64,000 nucleotides of DNA, taken from NCBI RefSeq assembly GCF_000710915.1, contig NZ_BAUA01000077.1:4027-68026 (forward strand), given 5' to 3'. Positions 15,946 through 25,087 of the stretch are shown one piece after another. Source of the DNA: Nocardia brasiliensis IFM 10847 (GTDB lineage Bacteria; Actinomycetota; Actinomycetes; Mycobacteriales; Mycobacteriaceae). Position 1 is the stretch's first letter, and each line of letters starts with the position of its first letter. The notes beneath the pieces are model-generated. The model had not been told where the DNA came from. It ran no database searches and saw only the letters and a list, made by a program, of their open reading frames with translations. The translations under genes were made by a program, and so were the position numbers.

Positions 15946-18900
15946 TCAGCTCGGCCAGCTCGGCCGGGCCCGCGAGCGTGGCGGGCGCGATGGTGCGCCC
16001 GGTGCGCACGTAATGGAACGCGGCACTGATCCGGCCCAGCATCTCCTGCTCGGGCCTGCCCTCCCGGGCCGCCATCAACCTGGCCCAGGCCAGTCGATAC
16101 ACCGCGAGCTGCATCGCGACGGCGGGCTCCTCCGCGGGCGTGGGTTCGGCCCCGGTCTTCCAGTCCACCACGATCCAGCCGCCGCCCGGCTCGGCGAACA
16201 CCGCGTCCATCCGGCCGCGAATCACGGTGCCCGCGATGGAGGTTTCGAACGCGATCTCCACCTCGAGCGGACTGCGGTTGGCCCACGAGGAGTTCAGGAA
16301 CGCGTCCTGCATCGCGGTCAATTCCTTGTCCACGTCGTCGGCGGGGCCGCCATCGGAGGCGCCGGGCAGCTCGTCCAAGCCCAGCAGCCGGTCCGCACCG
16401 AACCAGCGCTGCACCCAGGCGTGGAACGCGGTACCGCGGCGGGCCAGCGGGCTCGGCGGGAACGGCAGCGGACGCCGTAGCCGCGCGGCGAGTTTGCGGG
16501 GATCGGCGCGCAGCTCGACCAGCGCGGTCGCCGCGATCTGACCGGGCAGCTCGACTTCCTCGGCCGCGGACTGCTCGGCCTCGAATTCGGCGAGCAGGGC
16601 GTCGACGTCGGCGGCCCAGCCGTCGGGGTCGGCCGGATCGGCCGGGCGCTCCGGATCGAATTCGGTTGCGGCGAAGGCGATATCGGCCTCGGAGAGCGGC
16701 TCGTCGTACGGGTCGGGCGGGACGTCGGAGACCGGCGCACCCTCGCACCCGTCGAGCGGATCGGGTGATGGCGGGTCGTCGAAATCGGGTGGCTCGAGGT
16801 ATTCCGGTGCGGCGTCGTCGAAAAGCGTGCCGGGCAGGTCCGGGGCCGACTGCTCGCCGGGGCGCGCTTGCTCGGATTCCTTGCGTGACGGCGCTTCCCG
16901 TGGTGCGGGCGGCCGCAGCCGCAGTTCCTCGAGCGCGGCCCGGACGAGCGCGGCGCCCTGCTCGATCGGGTCGCGGCGGTGGCCGAGCGGATCGCGTGGC
17001 CACTCGGCGGTGGCCGGGTTGTCGGTGAACGGGTTCACCGCGTCGTGCTCCGGCGGTTCGTCCCAGCGCGCGACGTCGACGACACCGTTGGCGGGGCTGT
17101 CGGCGGCTTCGCTCGCATGCTTCAGCTCGAGCAGGAAGTCCGAGGGGCCCTTCGGCGAACTACCGGTCTCGGCCCAGTGATGCGACGAAACCAGCAGTAC
17201 GCGTTCGGTTCTGGTGAGCGCGACATAGAAGAGCCTGCGCTCCTCGTCGATGCGACGGCGTTCCAGCGCCTCCTTGTGCGCCTTGATCGCCTGCTCCAGA
17301 TCGGCCCGGTCGTAGAGATCGGCCAGGTCGAGCACCGGTACGCCCTCGCCCGCGTCGTCCTGCCTGCGGTCGCCACGCAGCGTGGTCGGGAGTTCGGCGA
17401 GCGCCCCGAGCCAGGTGCCCGAGGCGGTGCCGGACGGGAACACCCCGCGCACCACGTGCGGCACGGCGACGATCTCCCACTCCAATCCCTTGGCCGCGTG
17501 CACGGTCAGCACCTGCACCCGGTCCTTGGCGACCTCGACTTCGCCCGGCTCCAAACCGTTCTCGACCGATTCGGCGGCGGCCAGGAAAGACAGCAACCCG
17601 CCGAGCGAGGCACCGGAATCGGCGGCATATCCGGCGACCACCTCGGCGAAAGCGTCCAGATGCTCGCGGCCCGCACCGGTCCCGGCCATCGCCCGGCGCG
17701 CCTGTGTCTCCACGCCGACCCCGATGGTGCGCTCCACGTCGGCGACCAGCTCGGTCAGCGACTGGCCGCTGCGCTCGCGCAACGCCGCGAGCTCGTGGCT
17801 CAACGCTTCGATCCGGGCGAAGCCGGACTCCGAATACTGTTCGCGCGGACCGGGATCGGCGATCGCGTCGGCCAGACCGGCCTGTTCGGCCGGTTCCGGC
17901 GCAACCTCGCGCAGCGCGGCGGCCAGGGCGGGAGCATCGGTGATCTCCTGGGCCTCGCCGCTGGTGAACCTGCTGATCGAGAGCGCGCGCGCACGGCGCG
18001 CGAGCGCGGCGATATCGGCGACGCCGATGCGCCAGCGCGCGCCGGTCAGCACCCGCATGGCCGCGCTGCCCGCGCCCGGTTCGGCGATCAGCCGCAGGGT
18101 GGCGACGATATCGGCCACCTCGGGGGTCGCGAGCAGGCCGCCGAGACCGACGATCTCGACCGGCAAACCTTGCGCGCGTAGCGCTTCGGCGAGCGGCGAG
18201 GCATCGGCGTTGCGGCGCACCAGCACCGCCGAGGTGGGTGGCGGTTCCCCGGCGGCGCGGCGAGCCGCCCACTCCTCGGCGATCCGGGCGGCCAGCCAGT
18301 CCCGCTCCTCGGCAACAGTGTCGGTGAGCGCCAGCGCGACGACGCCCGCGCCCGCATCGGGTTTCGCGCGCAGTGCGTCCACCGTGACACCGCCACCCTC
18401 TAGTGCCTTGCGCCGCAACGGGTCCGCCACCAGATTCGCCAATGCCAACGCCTCCGGCGGATTCCGCCAGCTGGTCAGCAGCGGCAGGATCGGCGCGGGA
18501 ACGCCTGGCGCACTGGGGAAGTCGGTCGCGAACCGCGGCAGGTTCGCTGCCGAGGCACCGCGCCAGCCGTAAATCGACTGCATCGGATCACCGACCGCGG
18601 TCACCGCCAACCGTTGCCGTCGGCCCGCCGACAGCTGTGCCGCACCAGCGTTCTCGGCACGACCACGACGCCCGGCCACGGTCGCACCTGTGCTCTCTGG
18701 ACGTCCAGGCCCGTCACTCGGCGTAGCCGCGCGGACCGTCCCTGCGGGCTGCGTCTCGCCCGGCTCCGGCGTATCGGCGTTCTCGGCGCGAGCGCGACCT
18801 TCGGCCGCGGTCGCCGAATGTCCGGACCTTTCGCTCGGCGGCGCCGTGCGGGTCGACCCCGGGAGAGGCGCGTCCCCTGCGGTCTCGTCCGGGGCGCCGC

Positions 18901-19801
18901 CGAACAGGGCTGCGAGCAGGACGCGCTGGGCGTGGCCGGTGTCCTGGTATTCGTCGAGCAGGACCAGACGGAAACGGGTGCGTTCGGCGGCGGCGACCTC
19001 GGGGTGTTCGGCGGCGAGGCGCGCGGCGAGCGACATCTGCGCGCCGAAATCCAGTGCGCCACGGCGGTTCAGCGCTTCGGCCAGTTGCTGGACCAAGGGC
19101 AGCAGCGCGACGCGCTCACGTTGGACCTGCAGAATGTTCAGCAGGGTCTGGCTGGGCCCGCCGCGCTGGCGCGGGCCGGGCGGCAGGGTGTGCACCAGCT
19201 TCTCCAGCTCGGTATGCGCCTCCGCGAGCTGTTCGGGCTCGATCAGGTGCTCGGCCAGTTGGCCGGACAGAGCCAGGATCGCCTCGGTGACCGAGACCGG
19301 GGTGCGGTCGGTGTCCAGGTCGCCGTCCCAGGAGCGCACCACCTGGTGCGCGAGCTGCCACAGCTGGGTCTGGGTGAGCAGCGTCGCGGACGGTTCCACC
19401 GGCAGCAGCAGGCCGTGTTCGGTGAGCAGCCTGCCCGCGTACGAGTGATAGGTGCTGATCTCCGGTTCGGCGCCGGACAATTGGGCGCGCAACTGCCCCG
19501 AGGGGTCCAGCTCGCGCAGCAGCGGCGCGCCGGCCAACCGGGCCAGGCGGGTCCGGATGCGAGCGGTCAACTGCTGCGCGGCTTTTCGGGTGAAGGTGAG
19601 CCCCAGCACCTCGTCCGGCAGGACCAGGCGGTTGGCCACCATCCACACCACGCGCGCCGCCATCGTCTCGGTCTTGCCCGCCCCGGCGCCGGCGACCACC
19701 AGCGTCGGTCCCGGCGGCGCCGCGATCACCGCCGCCTGCTCGTCGGTCGGCGGCGGCAGGCCGAGCGCGTCGGCCAGCTGGTGCGGCGTCACGCGGGTCA
19801 C
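15902..19801 (-). CDS. adnB: helicase-nuclease AdnB subunit
   Basis: A 1299-residue protein, orthologue of Rv3201c but ~200 residues longer. The N-terminal UvrD-like motor has Walker A GAGAGKT (38-44), motif II LLDEYQDT (281-288), motif III VGDPMQSIYGWRGAS (403-417) and motif V QVLTVHAAKGLEWEIV. The C-terminal RecB-like nuclease has WIVVDWKTGAEPT. AdnAB resects double-strand ends in mycobacteria; AdnB is the lead motor. Two extra stretches explain the length: a Pro/Ser/Thr/Ala-rich insert (about 302-397) between motifs II and III, and an acidic Pro/Asp-rich linker before the nuclease. GTG start at 19801, 76 nt after adnA. Confidence 0.93.
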   Translation of the reverse strand: MTRVTPHQLADALGLPPPTDEQAAVIAAPPGPTLVVAGAGAGKTETMAARVVWMVANRLVLPDEVLGLTFTRKAAQQLTARIRTRLARLAGAPLLRELDPSGQLRAQLSGAEPEISTYHSYAGRLLTEHGLLLPVEPSATLLTQTQLWQLAHQVVRSWDGDLDTDRTPVSVTEAILALSGQLAEHLIEPEQLAEAHTELEKLVHTLPPGPRQRGGPSQTLLNILQVQRERVALLPLVQQLAEALNRRGALDFGAQMSLAARLAAEHPEVAAAERTRFRLVLLDEYQDTGHAQRVLLAALFGGAPDETAGDAPLPGSTRTAPPSERSGHSATAAEGRARAENADTPEPGETQPAGTVRAATPSDGPGRPESTGATVAGRRGRAENAGAAQLSAGRRQRLAVTAVGDPMQSIYGWRGASAANLPRFATDFPSAPGVPAPILPLLTSWRNPPEALALANLVADPLRRKALEGGGVTVDALRAKPDAGAGVVALALTDTVAEERDWLAARIAEEWAARRAAGEPPPTSAVLVRRNADASPLAEALRAQGLPVEIVGLGGLLATPEVADIVATLRLIAEPGAGSAAMRVLTGARWRIGVADIAALARRARALSISRFTSGEAQEITDAPALAAALREVAPEPAEQAGLADAIADPGPREQYSESGFARIEALSHELAALRERSGQSLTELVADVERTIGVGVETQARRAMAGTGAGREHLDAFAEVVAGYAADSGASLGGLLSFLAAAESVENGLEPGEVEVAKDRVQVLTVHAAKGLEWEIVAVPHVVRGVFPSGTASGTWLGALAELPTTLRGDRRQDDAGEGVPVLDLADLYDRADLEQAIKAHKEALERRRIDEERRLFYVALTRTERVLLVSSHHWAETGSSPKGPSDFLLELKHASEAADSPANGVVDVARWDEPPEHDAVNPFTDNPATAEWPRDPLGHRRDPIEQGAALVRAALEELRLRPPAPREAPSRKESEQARPGEQSAPDLPGTLFDDAAPEYLEPPDFDDPPSPDPLDGCEGAPVSDVPPDPYDEPLSEADIAFAATEFDPERPADPADPDGWAADVDALLAEFEAEQSAAEEVELPGQIAATALVELRADPRKLAARLRRPLPFPPSPLARRGTAFHAWVQRWFGADRLLGLDELPGASDGGPADDVDKELTAMQDAFLNSSWANRSPLEVEIAFETSIAGTVIRGRMDAVFAEPGGGWIVVDWKTGAEPTPAEEPAVAMQLAVYRLAWARLMAAREGRPEQEMLGRISAAFHYVRTGRTIAPATLAGPAELAELIRTAAPTGSPSAPA
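18611..18898 (-). other. low-complexity insert in adnB between helicase motifs II and III
   Basis: Encodes residues ~302-397 of AdnB, rich in Ala, Gly, Pro, Thr, Arg and Glu, with a recurring element (GRARAENA at ~335, GRRGRAENA at ~378). In ordinary UvrD-like helicases motifs II and III are separated by only ~20-25 residues here. The insert keeps the reading frame and is followed by a normal motif III, so it is presumably a surface loop. Confidence 0.7.
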
Positions 19802-19877
19802 GGGTGCACCCCGCGGCCGCGCCCCTTTCGATGTGGGACACCGCCGTCGGCGAAGCAGGTACGGCAGTTCGGCAGAG

Positions 19878-22800
19878 TCACTCGTCGGTCACCTGCCTGC
19901 CGGTGTCCTGGACCGGGCAGCTGCCCGCGACCGCGCAGTGGCGGCAGCCGTCGTTGCGCATGGCCAGATAGCTGGGGCCCTGCGTGGCCGCCGCCGCGTC
20001 GTGAATGGTGTTGCGCCACTGGTCGAGTGCTTCGGGATCGAGCGGCGGCTGCATGCGCTGGGTCGCGCCCTCCTTGCTGCTCGGTTTGGCGACGTACACC
20101 AGTCGCGCGCCGCCCGGCTCACCGAGTGCACCCGTCGGGTCGCCGGGGTCGGTCGCCGAGTCCGATTCCGCTGCCTCGGCATCGGATTCGTCGACGGCGG
20201 CGTCCAGCGTACCCATCGCCGCCGCCACCTGATAGGTCGCCAGCTGGGCGTGATCGACCGCCGCCTGCTTGGTGACCGGCGTCTTCCCGGTCTTCACGTC
20301 CACGATCACGAAGCGGCCCTGCGCATCCCGCTCCAAGCGGTCGACCCGCCCGCGAATCCGCACGGGCAGTTCGTCTTCGGTGCGCGCGGGCAGCACACAG
20401 TCGACCGGCACCTCGACACCGGCCTGGGTGAGCTCGCCGCGCGTATTGCGCACCCACGCCATGAACGTCGCCAGCATCGCCTCGGTCCGGCGCAGCTCCT
20501 GCCGCGAATGCCAACCGGAGCCGGGATCGACCTGCTGCCAAGCCCTGTCGAGCGCGGCGCGCACCTGCGCCTCGGGCACCTTGCCTGCCAGCGCCTGCAC
20601 CAGCGTGTGCACCAGGTTGCCCTTGACCGCGTGCGGATTGTCACCGTCGGTCCCGCCGTGCCGTTCCAGTGCCCAGCGCAGCGGGCAGGTGCGCAACAAC
20701 TCGACCGTGGACGGTGAGAGGCCCACCGCGGTCTCGTCCTCGGACCACAGCGCACGCGACGAACTCAATTCGGCTGTGCCGTACCAGTCGTCGGGGTGCG
20801 TCCCCGGAACTCCGGCCTCGGCCAGGCGGGCGAGCTGGTGCGCCGCGCGCTGCCTGCGCTCGGGATCGGACTCGGGATCGCAGACCGCGCCACGCAATTC
20901 GGCCACCAGGGAGTGCATCACCAGGGCGCGTCCGGGGTCGGCGACCGGCAACGTGCCGGGCTCACCGTCCTCGTCGTGCCCGAGCAACTCGGACAGGAAG
21001 CGCGAGGGCACCAGGTCGCGTTCGCCCGAAACCGATTCCACGGCGGTGACCAGCAGCGAGCGCCGGGCCCGGCTGCACGCGACCAGCAGCAGCCTGCGTT
21101 CCTCGGCGAGAATCGGCGCGGCCCGGCTGACGTGCTCGCCCGCGTCGATCACGCCGGCCGTCACGTCGACCAGGTCCTCGGTGTCGAGCAGCGTGCCGCG
21201 CGGGCGCGGGTTCGGCCAGATCCCCTCCTGCACAGCGGCAACCGCGACGACGTCCCACTCCCGGCCCGCGGCCGCGTGCGCGCTGATCAGCGCGACGGCC
21301 TCCTTGGGCGCGGTCCGCGGGCCGGAATCGTTCGGAATCTCTTGCTGCGACAGATAATCCACGAAACCTTCGATGCTGGCGCGCGGCAGCCGGTCGACGT
21401 AGCTCGCGGCCGCGTCGAACAGGCCGACGGCGGCATCGAGATCACGATCGGCCTGCATGCCGACCGCGCCACCGCGTTCGGATTGGGCGACCCACCGTCG
21501 TTCCAGCCGTGACCCCGTCCACAGCGCCCACAGCACATCCTCGAGCCCCGCGCCGCGACGACGCGCCTTGCGTGCCCGCTCGAGCGCATCCAGCACCCGC
21601 CGCAGCGGCGCCGCCTCCACATCGGTCAACCGCTCCAGAATCTCCGGATCGCCCACCCCGATCAACAGATCCCGCAACACCTCCGCAGAAGACTGGTCAA
21701 CCCCATGCCGCAGGACCCCACCCGCCGCCGCAGCGGGCGCATCACCCGGTGCGGTCGCCGTCGCGGCGGACACGTCACCAATCGCGGCCGCCGTCCCGGC
21801 AAGCACGTCGCCGGGTGCGGCTTCGTCGAGGACAGCACCTGTCGGGCCACTGGCCGCCGCGTCCGCAGCAGCTGCAGCGGTGGAAGACGTATCCGTCGCA
21901 GGCGCGGCGGTAGAAGACGCATCCGTCGAAGCTCCGGCAGCGGAGGCCGCGTCCGTGGCAGCTGCGCCGGTGGCGGCCACGTCCGTCGACGGCGCGGCAG
22001 TGGCGGCCGCGCCGGTCGAAGCTGCGGCGGTGGAGGCCGGGTCGGTGGAACCGGCGCCGAGGGTGGGCGGATCGGCGGCGGAGGGGCCGGACGGGGTGGT
22101 GTCGGCGGTCTCCGGGTCTTCGGGACCGCGCCATTCGACGTCGTCCGGGATCCAGTCGGCGTCCACGCCGTACCAGTCGGCGTCGTCCGCGGCTCGTTCG
22201 AGCGTGTGCAGGCTGGGCTCGGGCAGGGCGGCGCTCGACTCGAAAGTCTCGGCGGCGGGCTCGGCGGGCGGCTCGAATTCTGGGCTCGGCGTGGGCTCCT
22301 CGCTCGTTCGGCCGGAGCGGGAGCGGTTGCGTTCGGCCTCCAGCACGCTGCGGCGCACACCACGCCGCAGGCGCCGCAGCGTGATCTGGTCGGCGCCGCC
22401 GAGCGGGCCGGCGAGCAGGTCGAGGGCGTCGTCCGGACCGAAGGCCGACTTCTGTTCGCTCGCGAGCACCGCGCGCAACGAGAGCAGCATCCAGGCCGCG
22501 CCGCGACGCCGGGCCAGCGGGGTGTCCAGCGCGGGCTGCTGCACCGGCACCCCGGCGGCGAGCAGCGCACGGCGCAGCGGAGCCAGCGACAGCGGCACGG
22601 ATCGGACGATCACCGCCATGCGTGACCACGGCACCGCACCGGTCAGATGCGCGCGCCGCAAATGGTCCGCGATCAGCGCCGCCTCCTTGGCGGGCGTGCC
22701 GAGCACCCGCACCCGGACCTCGGTGCCGTCGTCGGCCGGTCGATGGTCGCGGTCCGGTAGCGAAAAGCGTTGCGGCGCACTGCCCGGCAACCGCGCCGCG

Positions 22801-23897
22801 ACCCGGGCCACCGCCAGTTGCACGGGTCCGCCGCAGCGATGGTTGTCCCGCAGCACGATCCGCTGGCCGTCGGGGGCGTCCAGATCGGCGACGAAGCGCG
22901 CGTCCGCGCCGCGGAAGGCGAAGATGCCCTGATCCGGATCGCCCGCGACGACGGTGGTGTGCGCGCTGTGCCCGAGCGCCTTGACCAGCATCGCGGCCTG
23001 CGGGTCCAGATGCTGTGCGTCGTCCACGAGCAGATACCGGATGCGGGCCCGTTCGGCGGCGAGCAGTTCGGCGTCACCGGCCAGCGCATCCAGTGCGGCG
23101 CCGATCAATTCGGCCGCGTCCAGCGCGGGCGCGGTGGCCTCCGGCGCCTCGACGCCCACCGACCAGCGCAACAGCATGGTCTGCTCGTAGCGCACCGCGA
23201 AGTTACCGGCCGCCACCCACTCCGGCTTCCCGTGCTCGCGGCCGAGCCGAACCAGGTCTTCCGGCCCAAGCCCGCGTTCGGTGGCGCGCAGCATGAGATC
23301 GCGCAACTGTTCGGCGAATCCACCGAGCGCGAGCGCGGGTTGCAGTCGTTCGGGCCACAGTCCGTCCGCGCCCGCCGCGATGTCGGTCAGGTCACCGCGC
23401 AGCATTTCGCGCAGCACCGCATCCTGCTCGGCACCGGTCAGCAAACGCGGCGGCGGATTGCCGTGCGCGGTGGCGTGTCTGCGCAGGACGGAGAACGCGT
23501 AGGAGTGCAGGGTGCGCGCCAGCGGCTCCCTGGTCGCGCCGGGCACTCCCCCCTCGGCGTCCGGGCCGGCCAACCGCGCCGTGATCGCGTCGCGCACGGC
23601 GCTCGCCGCCTGCTTCGAATGGGTGAGCACCAGCACGGATTCGGGGTCGGCGCCCGCGGCGATGCGCCCGGCCGCCAGGTCGACGAGCAGAGCGGTCTTG
23701 CCCGTGCCCGGCCCGCCGAGCACCTGCCAGGGTCGCCAGCCGGGACGCGTCGGCCCGGTCGCGGCGGCAGCATCCAACAGCACGCGAACGTCGGCGCCCC
23801 AGACCCGAGGCCGGGGTGCCGCCACGTTCCGGCGCACAAGTCGCACCGCGCTATCCGATCGCACCACGCGGGCTATTGCAACAGACACGACCGACAC
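19878..23897 (-). CDS. adnA: helicase-nuclease AdnA subunit
   Basis: A 1339-residue protein, orthologue of Rv3202c (about 1055 residues). Walker A LGGPGTGKTALL (60-71), a variant motif II LLVDDAQHLDPQ (289-300) with DDAQ instead of DExQ, and VAGDPDQGIFAFRGADA (317-333). The C-terminal nuclease has VIVDVKTGKTP (~1200) and a cysteine cluster (C1318, C1321, C1327, with one cysteine upstream in RTCPLRWALE) fitting the Fe-S cluster of AddB-type nucleases. A ~210-residue insert (522-735) contains a decapeptide repeat. With AdnB it forms the end-resection motor-nuclease. The start is taken at GTG 23897; internal GTG codons are possible. Divergent from the lipV-like gene. Confidence 0.92.
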   Translation of the reverse strand: MSVVSVAIARVVRSDSAVRLVRRNVAAPRPRVWGADVRVLLDAAAATGPTRPGWRPWQVLGGPGTGKTALLVDLAAGRIAAGADPESVLVLTHSKQAASAVRDAITARLAGPDAEGGVPGATREPLARTLHSYAFSVLRRHATAHGNPPPRLLTGAEQDAVLREMLRGDLTDIAAGADGLWPERLQPALALGGFAEQLRDLMLRATERGLGPEDLVRLGREHGKPEWVAAGNFAVRYEQTMLLRWSVGVEAPEATAPALDAAELIGAALDALAGDAELLAAERARIRYLLVDDAQHLDPQAAMLVKALGHSAHTTVVAGDPDQGIFAFRGADARFVADLDAPDGQRIVLRDNHRCGGPVQLAVARVAARLPGSAPQRFSLPDRDHRPADDGTEVRVRVLGTPAKEAALIADHLRRAHLTGAVPWSRMAVIVRSVPLSLAPLRRALLAAGVPVQQPALDTPLARRRGAAWMLLSLRAVLASEQKSAFGPDDALDLLAGPLGGADQITLRRLRRGVRRSVLEAERNRSRSGRTSEEPTPSPEFEPPAEPAAETFESSAALPEPSLHTLERAADDADWYGVDADWIPDDVEWRGPEDPETADTTPSGPSAADPPTLGAGSTDPASTAAASTGAAATAAPSTDVAATGAAATDAASAAGASTDASSTAAPATDTSSTAAAAADAAASGPTGAVLDEAAPGDVLAGTAAAIGDVSAATATAPGDAPAAAAGGVLRHGVDQSSAEVLRDLLIGVGDPEILERLTDVEAAPLRRVLDALERARKARRRGAGLEDVLWALWTGSRLERRWVAQSERGGAVGMQADRDLDAAVGLFDAAASYVDRLPRASIEGFVDYLSQQEIPNDSGPRTAPKEAVALISAHAAAGREWDVVAVAAVQEGIWPNPRPRGTLLDTEDLVDVTAGVIDAGEHVSRAAPILAEERRLLLVACSRARRSLLVTAVESVSGERDLVPSRFLSELLGHDEDGEPGTLPVADPGRALVMHSLVAELRGAVCDPESDPERRQRAAHQLARLAEAGVPGTHPDDWYGTAELSSSRALWSEDETAVGLSPSTVELLRTCPLRWALERHGGTDGDNPHAVKGNLVHTLVQALAGKVPEAQVRAALDRAWQQVDPGSGWHSRQELRRTEAMLATFMAWVRNTRGELTQAGVEVPVDCVLPARTEDELPVRIRGRVDRLERDAQGRFVIVDVKTGKTPVTKQAAVDHAQLATYQVAAAMGTLDAAVDESDAEAAESDSATDPGDPTGALGEPGGARLVYVAKPSSKEGATQRMQPPLDPEALDQWRNTIHDAAAATQGPSYLAMRNDGCRHCAVAGSCPVQDTGRQVTDE
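21844..22053 (-). repeat. 30-bp degenerate tandem repeat, seven units, inside adnA
   Basis: Seven consecutive 30-bp units can be laid out from 21844 to 22053. On the plus strand they share a core like GGTGGCGGCCGCGTCCGTCG with variation at alternate codon positions. They encode a decapeptide of pattern [SA]TD.[AS][AS][TS][AG]A[AP] in AdnA (residues ~615-684). No spacers separate the units and the reading frame is kept, so it is a coding minisatellite rather than a CRISPR array. Confidence 0.85.
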
Positions 23898-23960
23898 GCC
23901 GACGTCCCCCTCCGCACGACTCGCCCAGCGGGCCTTGCGCCCGCAGGTCAGAATGGACCA

Positions 23961-24737
23961 GTGTCAGCTCTTCATACCCACCGATTCGGCCCCGCCACCG
24001 GACCGGTCGTCTTGGCCCTGCACGGCGTGACCGGCCACGGCAAACGCTGGGCGGACCTGGCCGCCAACCATCTCCCCGAGGTCCGGATCATCGCGCCCGA
24101 CCTGCGTGGACACGGCCGGTCGAGCACGCGCCCGCCCTGGACCTTCGAAGCCGTCGCCGATGATCTGGCCGAGTTGCTCACCGCCGAGGGCCGGCAGCCG
24201 GTGACCGTGGTCGGGCACTCGTTCGGCGGGGCGTCGGCGTTGTATCTGGCGCAACGTCACCCGGAACTGGTCCGACAGCTGGTGCTGCTGGATCCGGCGA
24301 TCGGCCTGGCACCCGAATTCGTCGGCGATATCGCCGAGTCACTCGTGGCCGAACCCGACTACGCGTCCGTGGCCCGCGCCCGCGAGGACAAGCTGGCGTC
24401 GTCGTGGGCGGACGTGGCACCGCACATCCTGGCGGCCGAGCTCACCGAGCATCTGGTGCCCACGGCGCACGGCCGGTTCGGCTGGCGGATGAGCGTGCCC
24501 GCGGTCGCCTCGTATTGGGGTCAACTGGCACGGCCGTATGTACTGCCCCCGCGCGAACTGCCGACCGTCCTGGTGCAGGCGACGAAGGTACAGCCGCCGT
24601 TCGTCACCCCGGAGTTCCGCGCCGCGCTCAGCGCCCACCTGGGCGACCGGCTCACCGTGCACGAATGGGAGTGCGATCACATGGTGCCGCAAGAACTTCC
24701 GGCCCAGACGGCCGCGCTGATCCGCTCGGTGCTCTGA
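23961..24737 (+). CDS. lipV: alpha/beta hydrolase, LipV-like
   Basis: A 258-residue alpha/beta hydrolase in the position of Rv3203 (lipV). Oxyanion region LALHGVTGHGKRW, an HGRS turn after IIAPDLR, nucleophile elbow GHSFGG, acid in the C-terminal third and catalytic histidine in WECDHMVPQELP. No signal peptide, so probably cytosolic; the natural ester is unknown, and the M. tuberculosis enzyme is reported as a lipase. The GTG at 23961 is chosen because upstream frame is antisense to adnA. It is followed 5 nt later by the alkyltransferase-like gene. Confidence 0.85.
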   Translation: MSALHTHRFGPATGPVVLALHGVTGHGKRWADLAANHLPEVRIIAPDLRGHGRSSTRPPWTFEAVADDLAELLTAEGRQPVTVVGHSFGGASALYLAQRHPELVRQLVLLDPAIGLAPEFVGDIAESLVAEPDYASVARAREDKLASSWADVAPHILAAELTEHLVPTAHGRFGWRMSVPAVASYWGQLARPYVLPPRELPTVLVQATKVQPPFVTPEFRAALSAHLGDRLTVHEWECDHMVPQELPAQTAALIRSVL

Positions 24738-24742
24738 GCCCG

Positions 24743-25039
24743 GTGGCCACCACGGACGCCGAGGTCGAGCGGGTGCGCGCGCTGGTCGCCTCGATCCCGC
24801 CCGGCCGCGTCGCCACCTACGGCGATATCGCCGCGGCCGCGGGGTTGTCCACGCCGCGCACGGTCGGCTGGATCATGCGCACCGACGCGGCCGACCTGCC
24901 CTGGCACCGGGTGCTCGGCGCGAGCGGCAGGCCCGCCGCGCACCTGGCCGAGCGCCAGCTACGCCTGCTCGCGGCGGAGGGCACGCCGGTGCGGGACGGC
25001 CGAGTCGACCTGCGGGCGGCGCGTTTTCCGTTCCCCTAG
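24743..25039 (+). CDS. alkyltransferase-like protein (MGMT family without catalytic cysteine)
   Basis: A 98-residue protein, orthologue of Rv3204. It has the DNA-binding half of O6-alkylguanine alkyltransferases: IPPGRVATYGDIAAAAGL, the recognition helix with the arginine finger (RTVGWIMR) and PWHRVLGASGRPA. The acceptor PCHR motif is replaced by PWHR, so it cannot transfer the alkyl group. Alkyltransferase-like proteins bind O6-alkylguanine and flag it for nucleotide excision repair. GTG start at 24743, only 5 nt after the hydrolase stop, so the two are co-transcribed. Confidence 0.9.
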   Translation: MATTDAEVERVRALVASIPPGRVATYGDIAAAAGLSTPRTVGWIMRTDAADLPWHRVLGASGRPAAHLAERQLRLLAAEGTPVRDGRVDLRAARFPFP

Positions 25040-25087
25040 TCCCGGAAATACCCCCGGAGCGGGTGGCGCGGCGGTTACCGTTGTTTC

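Noticed and set aside
21844..22053. Regular 30-bp repeats that might be a CRISPR array
   Set aside because: The units are contiguous, without spacers, and stay in frame inside adnA.
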